DNA of 64,000 bases, taken from contig NZ_CBTK010000047.1 in assembly GCF_000531125.1 (NCBI RefSeq), positions 1-64,000 on the forward strand, read 5' to 3'. Below the pieces are notes generated by a model. It worked only from the letters and a program-made list of their open reading frames with translations, was not told where the DNA came from and did no database searches. Positions 28,142-36,082 of this stretch are shown here, piece by piece. This DNA is from Candidatus Contendobacter odensis Run_B_J11. Lineage in GTDB: Bacteria; Pseudomonadota; Gammaproteobacteria; Competibacterales; Competibacteraceae. The translations under genes and the position numbers were made by a program. How positions within the stretch are numbered: the first letter of the stretch is position 1; each line of letters starts with the position of its first letter.

Positions 28142-28147
28142 TATAAT
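28142..28147 (+). promoter_or_regulatory. Candidate -10 element for the DUF1285 operon
   Basis: A perfect TATAAT; the -35 region is weak (TTTATC near 28118). A transcript start near 28154 would exclude the ATG at 28152 and supports ATG 28179 as the true start of the DUF1285 gene. Confidence 0.4.
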
Positions 28148-28178
28148 ATGGATGCCTTCGACTACCCGATGCCAAACC

Positions 28179-28748
28179 ATGCCTCCTTCCCGACCTGATC
28201 CGGCCACCTTAGCCGCCACACTCCCTGCCACACCGGCATTGCCACCGGTTGAGCGCTGGAATCCATCGCTCAGCGGTGACATGGATCTGCGTATCACCCG
28301 CGACGGTGCCTGGTACCATGAGGGCACGCTGATCCAGCGCGAGGCACTGATCCGGCTGTTCGCTTCCATTCTGCGCTGTGATGAAGACAGCCATCATTAT
28401 CTGATCACCCCAGTGGAGAAATGGCGCATCCGCGTGGATGACGCGCCCTTTCGAGCAGTACGGCTCGACGTGACCGGCACCGGGCGCGAACAAATTCTGA
28501 GCTTCACCACCAACGTCGGCGACATGATTGCTGCCGGCTCCGATCATCCGCTGAGCGTGGAATACCAGACCCCCGGCGGCGAACCGGCTCCCTATCTTCA
28601 GGTGCGCGGTCGGCTGCGCGCCCTGCTCACCCGGGCAGTATTTCTGGAACTGGCTGAACTCGGCGAGGAACGTCCTTCCGATCAGGGCCGCGACTACGGG
28701 GTGTGGAGTCAAGGCCAGTTTTTCAGCCTCGGTCGGCTGGACGACTGA
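28179..28748 (+). CDS. DUF1285 family protein
   Basis: A 189-residue soluble protein recognised as DUF1285 from GDMDLRITRDGAWYHEGTLI, LIRLFASILRCDEDSHHYLITPVEKWRI-type segments and late GEERPSDQGRDYGVWSQGQF. The fold is known in structural genomics but the function is not. ATG 28179 is preferred to 28152 because of the promoter position. First gene of an apparent run of six same-strand genes that ends at the terminator at 32851-32878. Confidence 0.75.
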   Translation: MPPSRPDPATLAATLPATPALPPVERWNPSLSGDMDLRITRDGAWYHEGTLIQREALIRLFASILRCDEDSHHYLITPVEKWRIRVDDAPFRAVRLDVTGTGREQILSFTTNVGDMIAAGSDHPLSVEYQTPGGEPAPYLQVRGRLRALLTRAVFLELAELGEERPSDQGRDYGVWSQGQFFSLGRLDD

Positions 28749-28765
28749 TACCGCGAGGGCCGCCG

Positions 28766-30199
28766 GTGCGCCGCTCATTGCTGTCTCTGCTGCGCGTGAT
28801 CGTGCTGCTACCGTCCTATACACTGGTTTTAGTGGTTCGCCTGCTGAAATGGTTGATCGCCCCGCTCGCTTTGCTGTTGCAATTGCTGATTGGCGTTCCG
28901 CTGGTTCTGCTGCGAATTCGCCAGCCGCTACGACCGCGCTTTGTCCCCATTCAGGAAACCGATCTACCCGACGCGGCCTGGATTGAACTCACCAGCACGG
29001 CTGAAGCCTTGGCCGCCGACGGCTTTGTTCACTACGGTGATTTTCGTTGCGACGGCCTGATCCAGAATGCAGTGCTATGGTTGCGATTGTTGGGTCAGCC
29101 GGAGCAGGGGATCGGCGCCGTAGCCGCACATATCGAGTACGTCGCCAACGCTCGCCCGGCGCAGAACTACGTCGAATTCGCTACCGAATTCAGTGACGGT
29201 CGGGTGCTGTCCACCAACAATCTGAACCTGCCCTATAGCTTGCCGGCGCCGGATTATCTGGCCCGCTTGCAACTTAAGGATGTCTGGGAACCCCGCGCGC
29301 TGTACGTCCTGCACCGTGATCTGATCGCGGCCTTGGCGCGGCCCGTAAGCTTGGCTAAGGTCGAGCGGGCTGCTTGCGATCCTGCCGTTTTGCTGGCTGA
29401 TAGTTACGCCCGGGAAATTGAGGCGCTGATCGTGCAGGGTTGGCTGCGGCTAGACCCGAATACGGGCGCGGCCCGGTTGAGTGTTGAGGGCGCGATAGCG
29501 GGCGTTTGGCGTCAAGCCTGGCCGCTGGCCAGCCTGCACTTGCGGGCTGCCGACCGCTACGCCCGCCGCCTGCTGGCCGAGCATGACCTCGATGTTGAAG
29601 CCTTTACGGGCGCTGCTCCCGACATTCTGGTCGCCCGCCAGTCACTCCCGGCGCAAACCCTCATCGGGACAGTACGCGCTGGCTATGAACACGTCCGACT
29701 GCTGGCCCAGCACATCGATCCGCAGGCCGCGCTGGAATCGGTGGTGGTCGAACTGGACCGCGACGCCGCTGGAATGGCGCAGATGCTGGAGTTCCGCTAT
29801 ACCTTTCTTGGCTATGCTGACCACAGCCGGCGCCGGATTCGCCGAGTGCGTGGTTTCGATATTATGCTCGACTTGGAAGCCGCTACGCTGGCAGTGACCG
29901 CCATGGAGCGGCAGTTCGAGCAGGCGAGCGATGAAGCCGTGTGGGCTGAACTGACCGTAGATTCGCCGCTGGCGCCGTTACGACTCGGCCCTTGGCTGCA
30001 CGATCTGGATCGCGTATTACCCACTGCCTTGACCGCACTGGATCAACACGCGGGGGCTGGGCGCCATGCGCTAGAATCTGCTTCGCTGTATTGCGATGAA
30101 GACGGCGCGCCGCGTTGGCAGGTGGTGGCCTGGACCGAGACCGATCAGCCGTTGACCGTCACGCTGGACGCCCGATCGGGCGTCGTTCTGGATGGATAA
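28766..30199 (+). CDS. Uncharacterised membrane-anchored protein
   Basis: A 477-residue protein I do not recognise. The N-terminus has two closely spaced hydrophobic segments (LLRVIVLLPSYTLVLVVRLL and LIAPLALLLQLLIGVPLVLL) forming a membrane hairpin. The remaining about 400 residues look soluble and contain EFATEFSDGRVLSTNNLNLP and several alanine/leucine-rich helices. GTG 28766 with GAGGG upstream is the likely start, since a longer frame from 28703 overlaps the DUF1285 gene. It sits 20 nt before qmcA, so a role near membrane microdomains is conceivable but unproven. Confidence 0.6.
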   Translation: MRRSLLSLLRVIVLLPSYTLVLVVRLLKWLIAPLALLLQLLIGVPLVLLRIRQPLRPRFVPIQETDLPDAAWIELTSTAEALAADGFVHYGDFRCDGLIQNAVLWLRLLGQPEQGIGAVAAHIEYVANARPAQNYVEFATEFSDGRVLSTNNLNLPYSLPAPDYLARLQLKDVWEPRALYVLHRDLIAALARPVSLAKVERAACDPAVLLADSYAREIEALIVQGWLRLDPNTGAARLSVEGAIAGVWRQAWPLASLHLRAADRYARRLLAEHDLDVEAFTGAAPDILVARQSLPAQTLIGTVRAGYEHVRLLAQHIDPQAALESVVVELDRDAAGMAQMLEFRYTFLGYADHSRRRIRRVRGFDIMLDLEAATLAVTAMERQFEQASDEAVWAELTVDSPLAPLRLGPWLHDLDRVLPTALTALDQHAGAGRHALESASLYCDEDGAPRWQVVAWTETDQPLTVTLDARSGVVLDG

Positions 30200-30219
30200 C
30201 CCTATAAAGGAGTCGAGTC

Positions 30220-31152
30220 ATGTTGGAAGGTTTTCCCGCTTTCGTAGTCACTCTGGCGATTTTCGCCGTGATCCTGATTTTTCTGGGAGTTAAATCGGTG
30301 TCGCAGGGCATGGAATACACGGTCGAGCGCTTTGGCCGCTACACCCAGACCCTGACGCCGGGACTGAACTTCATCGTCCCGGTGATTGATCGCATCGGGC
30401 GCAAGATCAATATGATGGAAACGGTGCTGGACGTACCCTCACAGGAAATCATCACCAAGGACAATGCCATCGTTCGGGTCGATGGCGTAGTGTTTTACCA
30501 AGTGCTGGACTCGGCTAAGGCGGCCTACGAGGTCAATCAACTGGAATTGGCCATTCTCCAACTGACCATGACCAATCTGCGCACCGTGATGGGATCGATG
30601 GACCTGGATGAACTGCTGTCCAAGCGCGACGAGATCAACACCCGGCTGCTGATGGTCGTGGATGAAGCGACGACGCCGTGGGGGGTGAAAGTGATCCGGA
30701 TTGAGATTAAGGACATCACCCCGCCCAAGGATTTGGTGGATTCCATGGGGCGACAGATGAAGGCGGAACGCGACAAACGGGCGGCAATTCTGGTTGCCGA
30801 GGGTGAGCGGCAGGCGGCGATTCTGGCCGCTGAAGGTCAGAAGCAGGCGGCGATTCTGGAAGCGGAAGGCCGTAAAGAATCGGCGTCCCGCGATGCCGAA
30901 GCCCGTGAGCGGTTGGCTCAGGCCGAAGCTCGCGCCACCTTGATGCTGTCGGAGGCCATTGGCAAGGGCAGTGTGCAGGCGGTCAACTATTTTGTAGCGC
31001 TGAAATACGTTGAGGCGATTACCAAGCTGGCGGCAGCGCCAAACCAGCGGGTATTGCTGATGCCGCTGGATACTTCGGGGCTGATAGGCACCCTGGCCGG
31101 GGTGGCTGAATTGACGCAGGAAGCGATAAGCAAAGCCGGTGCGCGCTCGTGA
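30220..31152 (+). CDS. qmcA: SPFH/Band 7 protein (QmcA-like stomatin)
   Basis: A 310-residue membrane-anchored SPFH protein: N-terminal helix ([16 protein letters not shown]), Band 7 core ([59 protein letters not shown]) and a coiled-coil of repeated AAILxAEG units (about residues 190-225). Family members form oligomeric membrane microdomains. The next gene encodes NfeD, its usual partner, overlapping by 4 nt (GTGA). Strong AAAGGAG before ATG 30220. Confidence 0.92.
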   Translation: MLEGFPAFVVTLAIFAVILIFLGVKSVSQGMEYTVERFGRYTQTLTPGLNFIVPVIDRIGRKINMMETVLDVPSQEIITKDNAIVRVDGVVFYQVLDSAKAAYEVNQLELAILQLTMTNLRTVMGSMDLDELLSKRDEINTRLLMVVDEATTPWGVKVIRIEIKDITPPKDLVDSMGRQMKAERDKRAAILVAEGERQAAILAAEGQKQAAILEAEGRKESASRDAEARERLAQAEARATLMLSEAIGKGSVQAVNYFVALKYVEAITKLAAAPNQRVLLMPLDTSGLIGTLAGVAELTQEAISKAGARS

Positions 31153-31622
31153 GCGCATGGTTACTGGAGCCAACCTCTTGGAACTGGATGCTGGCGGGAG
31201 TAGTCCTCATGGCTATCGAGGCCATCTCTCCCGGCTTCTTCTTTCTGTGGATGGGGGTCGCCGCGCTCCTGATCGGGTTAGTACTCACCGTATTGCCGAA
31301 TATGGACTGGAGCTATCAGATCATGCTGTTCGCGCTGCTGTCGGTGGGTTCCATCGTCGCCTGGCGGCGGCGGTTGCGGCGACACCCGACTCAGAGTGCT
31401 GATCCACTGCTCAACCGGCGCGGCCATCAGTACGTCGGGCGGGTGTTCACCCTGGACACACCAGCGGTCAATGGTCACGGCAAAATCCGGGTCGATGACA
31501 GCACCTGGAAAGTGGTGGTAGAGCAGGATTGTCCGGCGGGAACCCGGCTGCGAATCGTCGGGGTAGACGGGGTGATGCTGAAAGGCGCGGTTGAAAGGGC
31601 TGTCAAGGAGGGAGACGACTGA
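31149..31622 (+). CDS. NfeD-like membrane protein (YbbK-like)
   Basis: A 157-residue NfeD1b-type protein: two to three transmembrane helices ([47 protein letters not shown]) followed by a small OB-fold domain ([37 protein letters not shown]). GTG start overlaps the qmcA stop. NfeD proteins pair with SPFH proteins in membrane quality control. The stop overlaps the next gene's ATG by one base (TGATG). Confidence 0.88.
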   Translation: MSAWLLEPTSWNWMLAGVVLMAIEAISPGFFFLWMGVAALLIGLVLTVLPNMDWSYQIMLFALLSVGSIVAWRRRLRRHPTQSADPLLNRRGHQYVGRVFTLDTPAVNGHGKIRVDDSTWKVVVEQDCPAGTRLRIVGVDGVMLKGAVERAVKEGDD

Positions 31623-32035
31623 TGCGCGAGATACTTCATTTGACCAGCCAGCACCGGGAAGAACTGCTCGACATTACTGCGCAGGTAGCCGCTGTCGTCA
31701 AGACCAGCGCAGTGCAACAGGGACTGGCAACGATCTACGCCCAAGGCGCGACCGCAGCGATCATGATTCAGGAAAACTGGGATGAGAGCGTGCAAACCGA
31801 TGTGATTGACCTGTTGCGCAAGCTGATTCCGCGTGGGGTCTGGTTGCACGACCAGCAGGATGGCAATGGTGACGCTCACCTCAAGGCTGGTCTGGTGGGA
31901 CCATCGGAGACCATCCCTATTGTGGATGGAGAACTGGGCTTGTCCCGCTGGCAGAATATCTTTTTCTGCGAGTTCGACGGCCCGCGCCGGGATCGCCGGG
32001 TGGTCTGCACCGTGCTGGCGGACACTGCCGGTTAA
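31622..32035 (+). CDS. yjbQ: YjbQ/UPF0047 family protein
   Basis: A 137-residue protein with the UPF0047 pattern ENWDE, DLLRKLIP, DGNGDAHLKAGLVGPSETIP and CEFDGPRRDR. Family members are called secondary thiamine-phosphate synthases from limited evidence. The usual HTTA motif is replaced by GATAA here, so the histidine normally present there is absent and the activity may differ. Translationally coupled to the nfeD-like gene. Confidence 0.85.
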   Translation: MREILHLTSQHREELLDITAQVAAVVKTSAVQQGLATIYAQGATAAIMIQENWDESVQTDVIDLLRKLIPRGVWLHDQQDGNGDAHLKAGLVGPSETIPIVDGELGLSRWQNIFFCEFDGPRRDRRVVCTVLADTAG

Positions 32036-32069
32036 GCGCCCTCACCGCCATCAACCCATGAGAATCACC

Positions 32070-32828
32070 ATGTCCCAAATTGCCTTGATCACCGGTGCTA
32101 CCTCTGGATTTGGCGCGGCTTGCGCCCGCCGCTTCGCCGCCCACGGCTGGACCCTGATCCTCTGCGGGCGGCGTCAGGATCGGTTGGACGCCCTGCGCAC
32201 TGAACTGGCGGCGACGGTGCCGGTTCATGCCTTCCCGCTCGACGTGCGCGACGAGACTGCGGTCAACGCGGCCATTGCCGCTTTGCCGATTGAGTTTGCC
32301 GAAGTGGATTTGCTGGTCAACAATGCCGGACTGGCGCTGGGTCTGGAACCGGCCCAGCGTTGCGACATGGAAGATTGGCAGCGGATGATTGATACCAATA
32401 TCAAGGGCCTGCTGTACTGCACTCGGGCGATCCTGCCCGGCATGGTCGCTCGTCAGCGGGGACACATTATCAACATTGGCTCGGTGGCCGGCAGCTACCC
32501 CTATCCCGGTGGCAACGTCTACGGCGCGACCAAGGCCTTCGTGAAGCAATTCTCGCTCAATCTGCGCGCCGATTTGCTGGGAACGCGGGTGCGGGTTACC
32601 AATGTCGAGCCAGGGCTGGCGGAAAGCGAATTTTCACTGGTGCGCTTCAAGGGTGACCGTGACAAAGCCGACCAAACCTACCAGGGAACCCAGCCATTGC
32701 GGCCAGAAGATATCGCCGACATTGTGTATTGGGCGGCGACCTGTCCGGCTCATATCAACATCAATCGCATCGAAGTAATGCCGGTGGGTCAGGCGTTCGC
32801 GCCGTTTGCCATCAGCCGTGACGGCTGA
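32070..32828 (+). CDS. ydfG: YdfG-type short-chain dehydrogenase (3-hydroxy acid dehydrogenase / malonic semialdehyde reductase)
   Basis: A 252-residue SDR enzyme. Cofactor loop TGATSGFG, GRRQDRL (NADP preference), NNAGLALGLEPA, catalytic Ser in NIGSVAGSYPYPGG and YGATK Tyr/Lys are all present. Near-continuous resemblance to E. coli YdfG (ADLLGTRVRVTNVEPGLAES, NINRIEVMPV). Known YdfG activities: L-allo-threonine/3-hydroxy acid oxidation and malonic semialdehyde reduction to 3-hydroxypropionate. Start: ATG 32070 (32058 possible). Last gene before the strong terminator. Confidence 0.9.
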   Translation: MSQIALITGATSGFGAACARRFAAHGWTLILCGRRQDRLDALRTELAATVPVHAFPLDVRDETAVNAAIAALPIEFAEVDLLVNNAGLALGLEPAQRCDMEDWQRMIDTNIKGLLYCTRAILPGMVARQRGHIINIGSVAGSYPYPGGNVYGATKAFVKQFSLNLRADLLGTRVRVTNVEPGLAESEFSLVRFKGDRDKADQTYQGTQPLRPEDIADIVYWAATCPAHININRIEVMPVGQAFAPFAISRDG

Positions 32829-32850
32829 AGCTGTTAGGCCGGCCACGAAT

Positions 32851-32878
32851 AAAAAAGCCCGGTTCTCCGGGCTTTTTT
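32851..32878. terminator. Strong bidirectional Rho-independent terminator
   Basis: AAAAAAGCCCGG (32851-32862), loop TTCT, CCGGGCTTTTTT (32867-32878): a perfect 12-bp stem with U-tract on either strand. It closes ydfG (plus) and the small membrane-protein gene (minus). Confidence 0.92.
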
Positions 32879-32907
32879 TATTGGAAAACCAATCGTTAAG
32901 GAAGGCA

Positions 32908-33111
32908 CTAAGACACCGACAGGGATGATGTTCTTGCGAACAGGTTGTCTTCGATATGTTTCCATGTGTTGGGAAACGTCGTCGAAAATGCGATGCCCAC
33001 CGGCAATAGGAACACTGCCGCACCCACCAGCGCCACCACCCAAAAACCTATCACCGGCGATAGCGCCACCACCAGCAGTGCACATGCAACTATCTTGAAA
33101 AATTCTTTCAT
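32908..33111 (-). CDS. Small membrane protein, 67 residues
   Basis: Unrecognised small protein with one long or two short hydrophobic segments (FFKIVACALLVVALSPVIGF and VVALVGAAVFLLPVGIAF) and a polar C-terminus (TWKHIEDNLFARTSS). ATG 33111 is chosen because GGAAA lies 7 nt upstream; longer in-frame starts to 33177 add a hydrophilic stretch. It lies 98 nt downstream of another small gene on the same strand and ends at the bidirectional terminator, so the two may form a small-protein operon. Confidence 0.5.
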   Translation of the reverse strand: MKEFFKIVACALLVVALSPVIGFWVVALVGAAVFLLPVGIAFSTTFPNTWKHIEDNLFARTSSLSVS

Positions 33112-33209
33112 AGCAGTTTCCGCAGCACCCATCCTCCATTTATTGGGCGAACAGTGCTTGCGTCCTCCAAGGATCATTAAATGTCAGCAACAACCCGGTT
33201 GCGGAGGGC

Positions 33210-33353
33210 TTACCGATCGACGAGGAGCAGTTTCCATCCGGGATCGAAACACCAAACCAAGGTCGATCCAGCCTTTGATGCGTCATTGATGGCGCGACGT
33301 GCGCTTTGGATAGTCCCTTGACGATCCTTTTCATCCCTGCTCACGGAAGCCAT
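33210..33353 (-). CDS. Small ORF, 47 residues, unknown function
   Basis: Short frame found by reading the minus strand: ATG at 33353, TAA at 33210-33212, 47 codons. It begins MASVSRDEKDRQG, continues with a helical AINDASKAG segment and ends WCFDPGWKLLLVDR. An AAAGGAG ribosome site lies immediately upstream at ideal spacing, and a TTGCAG-16-TATACT promoter lies 60-90 bp further up. Mixed, non-repetitive composition argues for real coding. No family recognised. Confidence 0.55.
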   Translation of the reverse strand: MASVSRDEKDRQGTIQSARRAINDASKAGSTLVWCFDPGWKLLLVDR

Positions 33354-33413
33354 GACTCCTTTTGTAACCCTCTGATTTTCTGCGCTTCCGCTCTTGCATA
33401 ACCTGCTTATTTC

Positions 33414-33441
33414 AGTATACCTAAAAAATGCTGCACTGCAA
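33414..33441 (-). promoter_or_regulatory. Candidate promoter for the 47-codon gene
   Basis: On the minus strand TTGCAG (33441-33436) and TATACT (33419-33414) are separated by 16 bp. Predicted leader about 50-55 nt. MITE copy A begins 24 bp upstream of the -35. Confidence 0.45.
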
Positions 33442-33464
33442 AATTTATTGCGTTTTTTATTAAG

Positions 33465-33578
33465 CAGGACTTTCGCTTTCCGTCATTCCCGCGTAGGCGG
33501 GAATCCAGTCAACCGCTGAAAAACTTGGATACCCGCTTTCGCGGGTATGACGAATTTACGAGTTTAGCGAAAGTCCTG
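33465..33578 (+). mobile_element. MITE-like element, copy A (114 bp)
   Basis: Perfect 13-bp terminal inverted repeats: CAGGACTTTCGCT at the left end and AGCGAAAGTCCTG at the right. Flanked on both sides by TTAAG (33460-33464 and 33579-33583), a 5-bp target duplication. Inside are two hairpins, ATTCCC-8N-GGGAAT and an ATACCCGC/GCGGGTAT dyad. It sits between the small-protein genes and the 3' end of the hydrogenase operon. The rest of 33354-33725 holds a promoter and no further gene that I can support. Confidence 0.9.
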
Positions 33579-33725
33579 TTAAGGTTCGCCGTGCTGTCAT
33601 CAGGGTTTACCCGATAGCTAACGATCACAGGAACAAGCGCATGGAGAAGGTATTGACTCGGACCAACAGGCGCAGCATTGAAACTTGGAGCAGGGGGAAA
33701 GATAGGCGGTTGGTCTGATACGGTG

Positions 33726-34844
33726 TCAACGCGCCTCGATGGCGAGTTCAAAGCCGACGCAGGGATCCAGTGCGGTGATGAGGAGTTCAATAGCTTGATG
33801 GAGCGTTGTTCCCACTGGAACCGGTGCGCCGGTCAAACCACACACCAACGAACCTTGCGGATGAAAATTCCATTCGGTGGGCGCCAGGACGTGGTAATCA
33901 CACACTCGGCCCTCCGCTACCACCAGCCGATGAATCAGCCTCCCCCGCGCACATTCCACTATGCCCAAACCCATACCCATCCTGCTGGCCGTCTCTGCGA
34001 GCGGTATTCCAGAATCGGCACTCAGCGCAAGTGCCTGATTGCGCAATTCTGCAATCAGAGCGCTGCTTTCGATCACCCGTGCAGTCAACCGGGTAAGCAA
34101 TCCGTTACCGTAATCGGCTCGCAGCGCGGTAATCAGCGGATGTCGCCACCGTCGGGCTAAAGCACCGGTTTCGCCGATAGTGTTTGCGTCGAATTCAGAC
34201 AACGGCATCACGGCACAGCGGCCAAAATTGGACAGTTTGATGTCATCCACGAAGCGCAGTGTCACCGCAGCGGGAGTCGTAGCGGTACGCAGCCAATGAT
34301 CGAAACTCCGTCGATCCACCCACTGCCCGTCGCCAAGTACCGCCTCGTTAACACCACTTTCGATGGCGTCCAGCGCCGCAGCGAGTTCAGCGTGGTTTGG
34401 CGTCAACTCTGCGCCGCCGATGCGATTCCAGGCCGGATCGGGAAACAGTAGCGGTCGCAGCGATGCCAAAACCCGTCGCAACTGTTTCAAAGGGTCCAGG
34501 ACGGAGACAGCGCCAACGCAGCGCGGCCAATCCAGCAGAATGCGCCAAACCGTCTGATCAAGAGCTTCGGCGGCAACCAGCAGGCGACGAGCGGCTACTT
34601 GAGCGGGTGCCGGGGTGAAACCGAGTGCGGTTTCGGCAGCGATGAGTCCAGCCACCGCCTGAGCGGTACTGCACAAGCTAAACAGCCGGGGCAACAGCGT
34701 AATGGCGTCGCCGAGGCGGCGACCGACCAGGACGGAACAGGCATTCAGCGGACGGGTTGAAGTCAGCGTGACATTCACGATCACGCCATTTTCTACCGTA
34801 ACCCGAATCTGTAACCGGCCTTCACCACCGTTGATGGTCGGCAA
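33726..34844 (-). CDS. hupK: HupK-like hydrogenase accessory protein (degenerate large-subunit homologue)
   Basis: A 372-residue protein distantly like a [NiFe] hydrogenase large subunit but lacking the active-site set. The N-terminal CxxC is reduced to NACSVLVGR, and the C-terminal DPCxxC is DPCVGF, with one cysteine lost. HupK-family proteins act in maturation, with a proposed scaffold role for the Fe(CN)2CO group. TTG start at 34844 directly follows the hybE stop, which supports coupling. Last gene of the hydrogenase operon. No obvious terminator before MITE copy A. Confidence 0.7.
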   Translation of the reverse strand: MPTINGGEGRLQIRVTVENGVIVNVTLTSTRPLNACSVLVGRRLGDAITLLPRLFSLCSTAQAVAGLIAAETALGFTPAPAQVAARRLLVAAEALDQTVWRILLDWPRCVGAVSVLDPLKQLRRVLASLRPLLFPDPAWNRIGGAELTPNHAELAAALDAIESGVNEAVLGDGQWVDRRSFDHWLRTATTPAAVTLRFVDDIKLSNFGRCAVMPLSEFDANTIGETGALARRWRHPLITALRADYGNGLLTRLTARVIESSALIAELRNQALALSADSGIPLAETASRMGMGLGIVECARGRLIHRLVVAEGRVCDYHVLAPTEWNFHPQGSLVCGLTGAPVPVGTTLHQAIELLITALDPCVGFELAIEAR

Positions 34845-35339
34845 TCAAGCGTTCCTGCGACCGCGCAAGAAGGCGCGACGGCTGAGATTCGCGGGTTCTT
34901 GTGGTGGAGATTCTTGCGCCACGGGTTTCGGCAGTTCAGCAGGCGGGGTCAACAAGGCGGTCAGGCGGGCTTGCGCTTCGTGGCGAGCGCGATCCTGGGA
35001 GGTGAAAGCTGCCATCGGTGAATACAGCGACAGGCTTTTATAACCGCCGACCGTTTCATCCCCGCCGCTGATAAAGGCACAAGTCGCCGCAGGCAACGCC
35101 TCCTGACTTTTTTGGCCGATGAGCTTGGCATCCAGTGCGGTCTTTTCGGATGGCAGCAGGATCGCGTTCATAAACCACGGCGTGATTAAGACCCCGATCC
35201 AACGGTTGCCAACCGCTTGAAATCCAACCGCTTCAACCTCCAGGCCGGCGTTGTAGATCGGTAAATCCTGCATCTGTATCACGCCGATCTGGCGAAAATG
35301 GGCTACCAGTTCCGCGATGCGGGATTCGATCTCAGTCAT
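34845..35339 (-). CDS. hybE: [NiFe] hydrogenase assembly chaperone HybE/HupJ
   Basis: A 164-residue protein with HybE-family motifs (LPIYNAGLEVEAVGF, WIGVLITPWFMNAILLP, GYKSLSLYSPMAAF). The family assists folding and proofreading of hydrogenase subunits before Tat export. Oddity: the extreme C-terminus reads SRRAFLRGRR, a twin-arginine-like motif, at the wrong end for an export signal; it may take part in Tat proofreading. ATG overlaps the hypC stop by 4 nt. Confidence 0.85.
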   Translation of the reverse strand: MTEIESRIAELVAHFRQIGVIQMQDLPIYNAGLEVEAVGFQAVGNRWIGVLITPWFMNAILLPSEKTALDAKLIGQKSQEALPAATCAFISGGDETVGGYKSLSLYSPMAAFTSQDRARHEAQARLTALLTPPAELPKPVAQESPPQEPANLSRRAFLRGRRNA

Positions 35340-35578
35340 GCGGTTCCATCAGCCACGGTCGCGCCGATGATTTCATCAAACAAACGATAACTTTCGAGCG
35401 CCTCTTCGGGGTCAATTTTCCGTACTGCGTAGCGCTGTGCCTGAATGATCAGGTAATCGCCCAGTGCCACCGCTTCCTCCAGCAGCAGCAGGCTGACCTC
35501 CAAGCGCTCGCCGTAGCGTTCCACCACCGCGCTGGTCTCGCGCAATTCGATCACTTGGGCCGGAATCGCGATGCACAT
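35336..35578 (-). CDS. hypC: Hydrogenase maturation chaperone HypC/HybG/HupF
   Basis: An 80-residue chaperone beginning MCIAIPAQVIEL, with the essential second-residue cysteine that carries the Fe(CN)2CO precursor. The usual hydrophobic core (LLLLEEAVALGDYLIIQAQRYA) is present, and the C-terminus is slightly longer than in E. coli HypC. It lies between hybD and hybE. Being inside the structural operon, it corresponds to HybG/HupF in position. HypA, B, D, E and F are not in the window. Confidence 0.92.
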   Translation of the reverse strand: MCIAIPAQVIELRETSAVVERYGERLEVSLLLLEEAVALGDYLIIQAQRYAVRKIDPEEALESYRLFDEIIGATVADGTA

Positions 35579-35581
35579 GAT

Positions 35582-36082
35582 CTAAACCATTGCGGCTAAA
35601 ACGGCAGAACGCGGCTCAAGGATGAACCCCAGCCGGCGCAATTCTACTGCCAGACATTCCACTGCACGCTCGGCGGCAATCGCCACTTCGGGCGACAGAT
35701 CAAGACCCAATTCCAGATCACTGGGCACCACGCCAATCAGGGTGATCGAGACCGGAGTTTCGTCGGTAAGAATGAGCGTTGCCAGCACATCCGCTACGCC
35801 GAGCTGGTGGGGCGAGAAGCGGTTACGGAACAGGGCCGGGACTTGAGCATCACAGAGTTTGATCACCGATCCTGGTGGCGCATCCGCCCGCACCGCATCG
35901 CAAATCAACAAATGATCGCAGCCGGCGATGGTATCCAGCAAATCCATCCCCGAAGTCCCACCGTCCACGATCTCGACCTCTGCCGGAATGACATAACGCT
36001 CGGCCAATGCCTCAATCACCCGAACACCAACGCCCTCATCGCGGAGCAGAATATTGCCGAGACCCAGCACCAAGACCCGCAT
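35582..36082 (-). CDS. hybD: Hydrogenase maturation endopeptidase HybD/HupD
   Basis: A 166-residue nickel-dependent protease that trims the large-subunit C-terminus after metal insertion. Nickel ligands are visible: Glu in RDEGVG, Asp in VDGGTSG and His in SPHQLG. Start ATG 36082 overlaps the hybC stop by one base (TGATG). The expected target is the adjacent HybC, whose tail after DPCLACAVH is 15 residues long. Confidence 0.92.
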   Translation of the reverse strand: MRVLVLGLGNILLRDEGVGVRVIEALAERYVIPAEVEIVDGGTSGMDLLDTIAGCDHLLICDAVRADAPPGSVIKLCDAQVPALFRNRFSPHQLGVADVLATLILTDETPVSITLIGVVPSDLELGLDLSPEVAIAAERAVECLAVELRRLGFILEPRSAVLAAMV

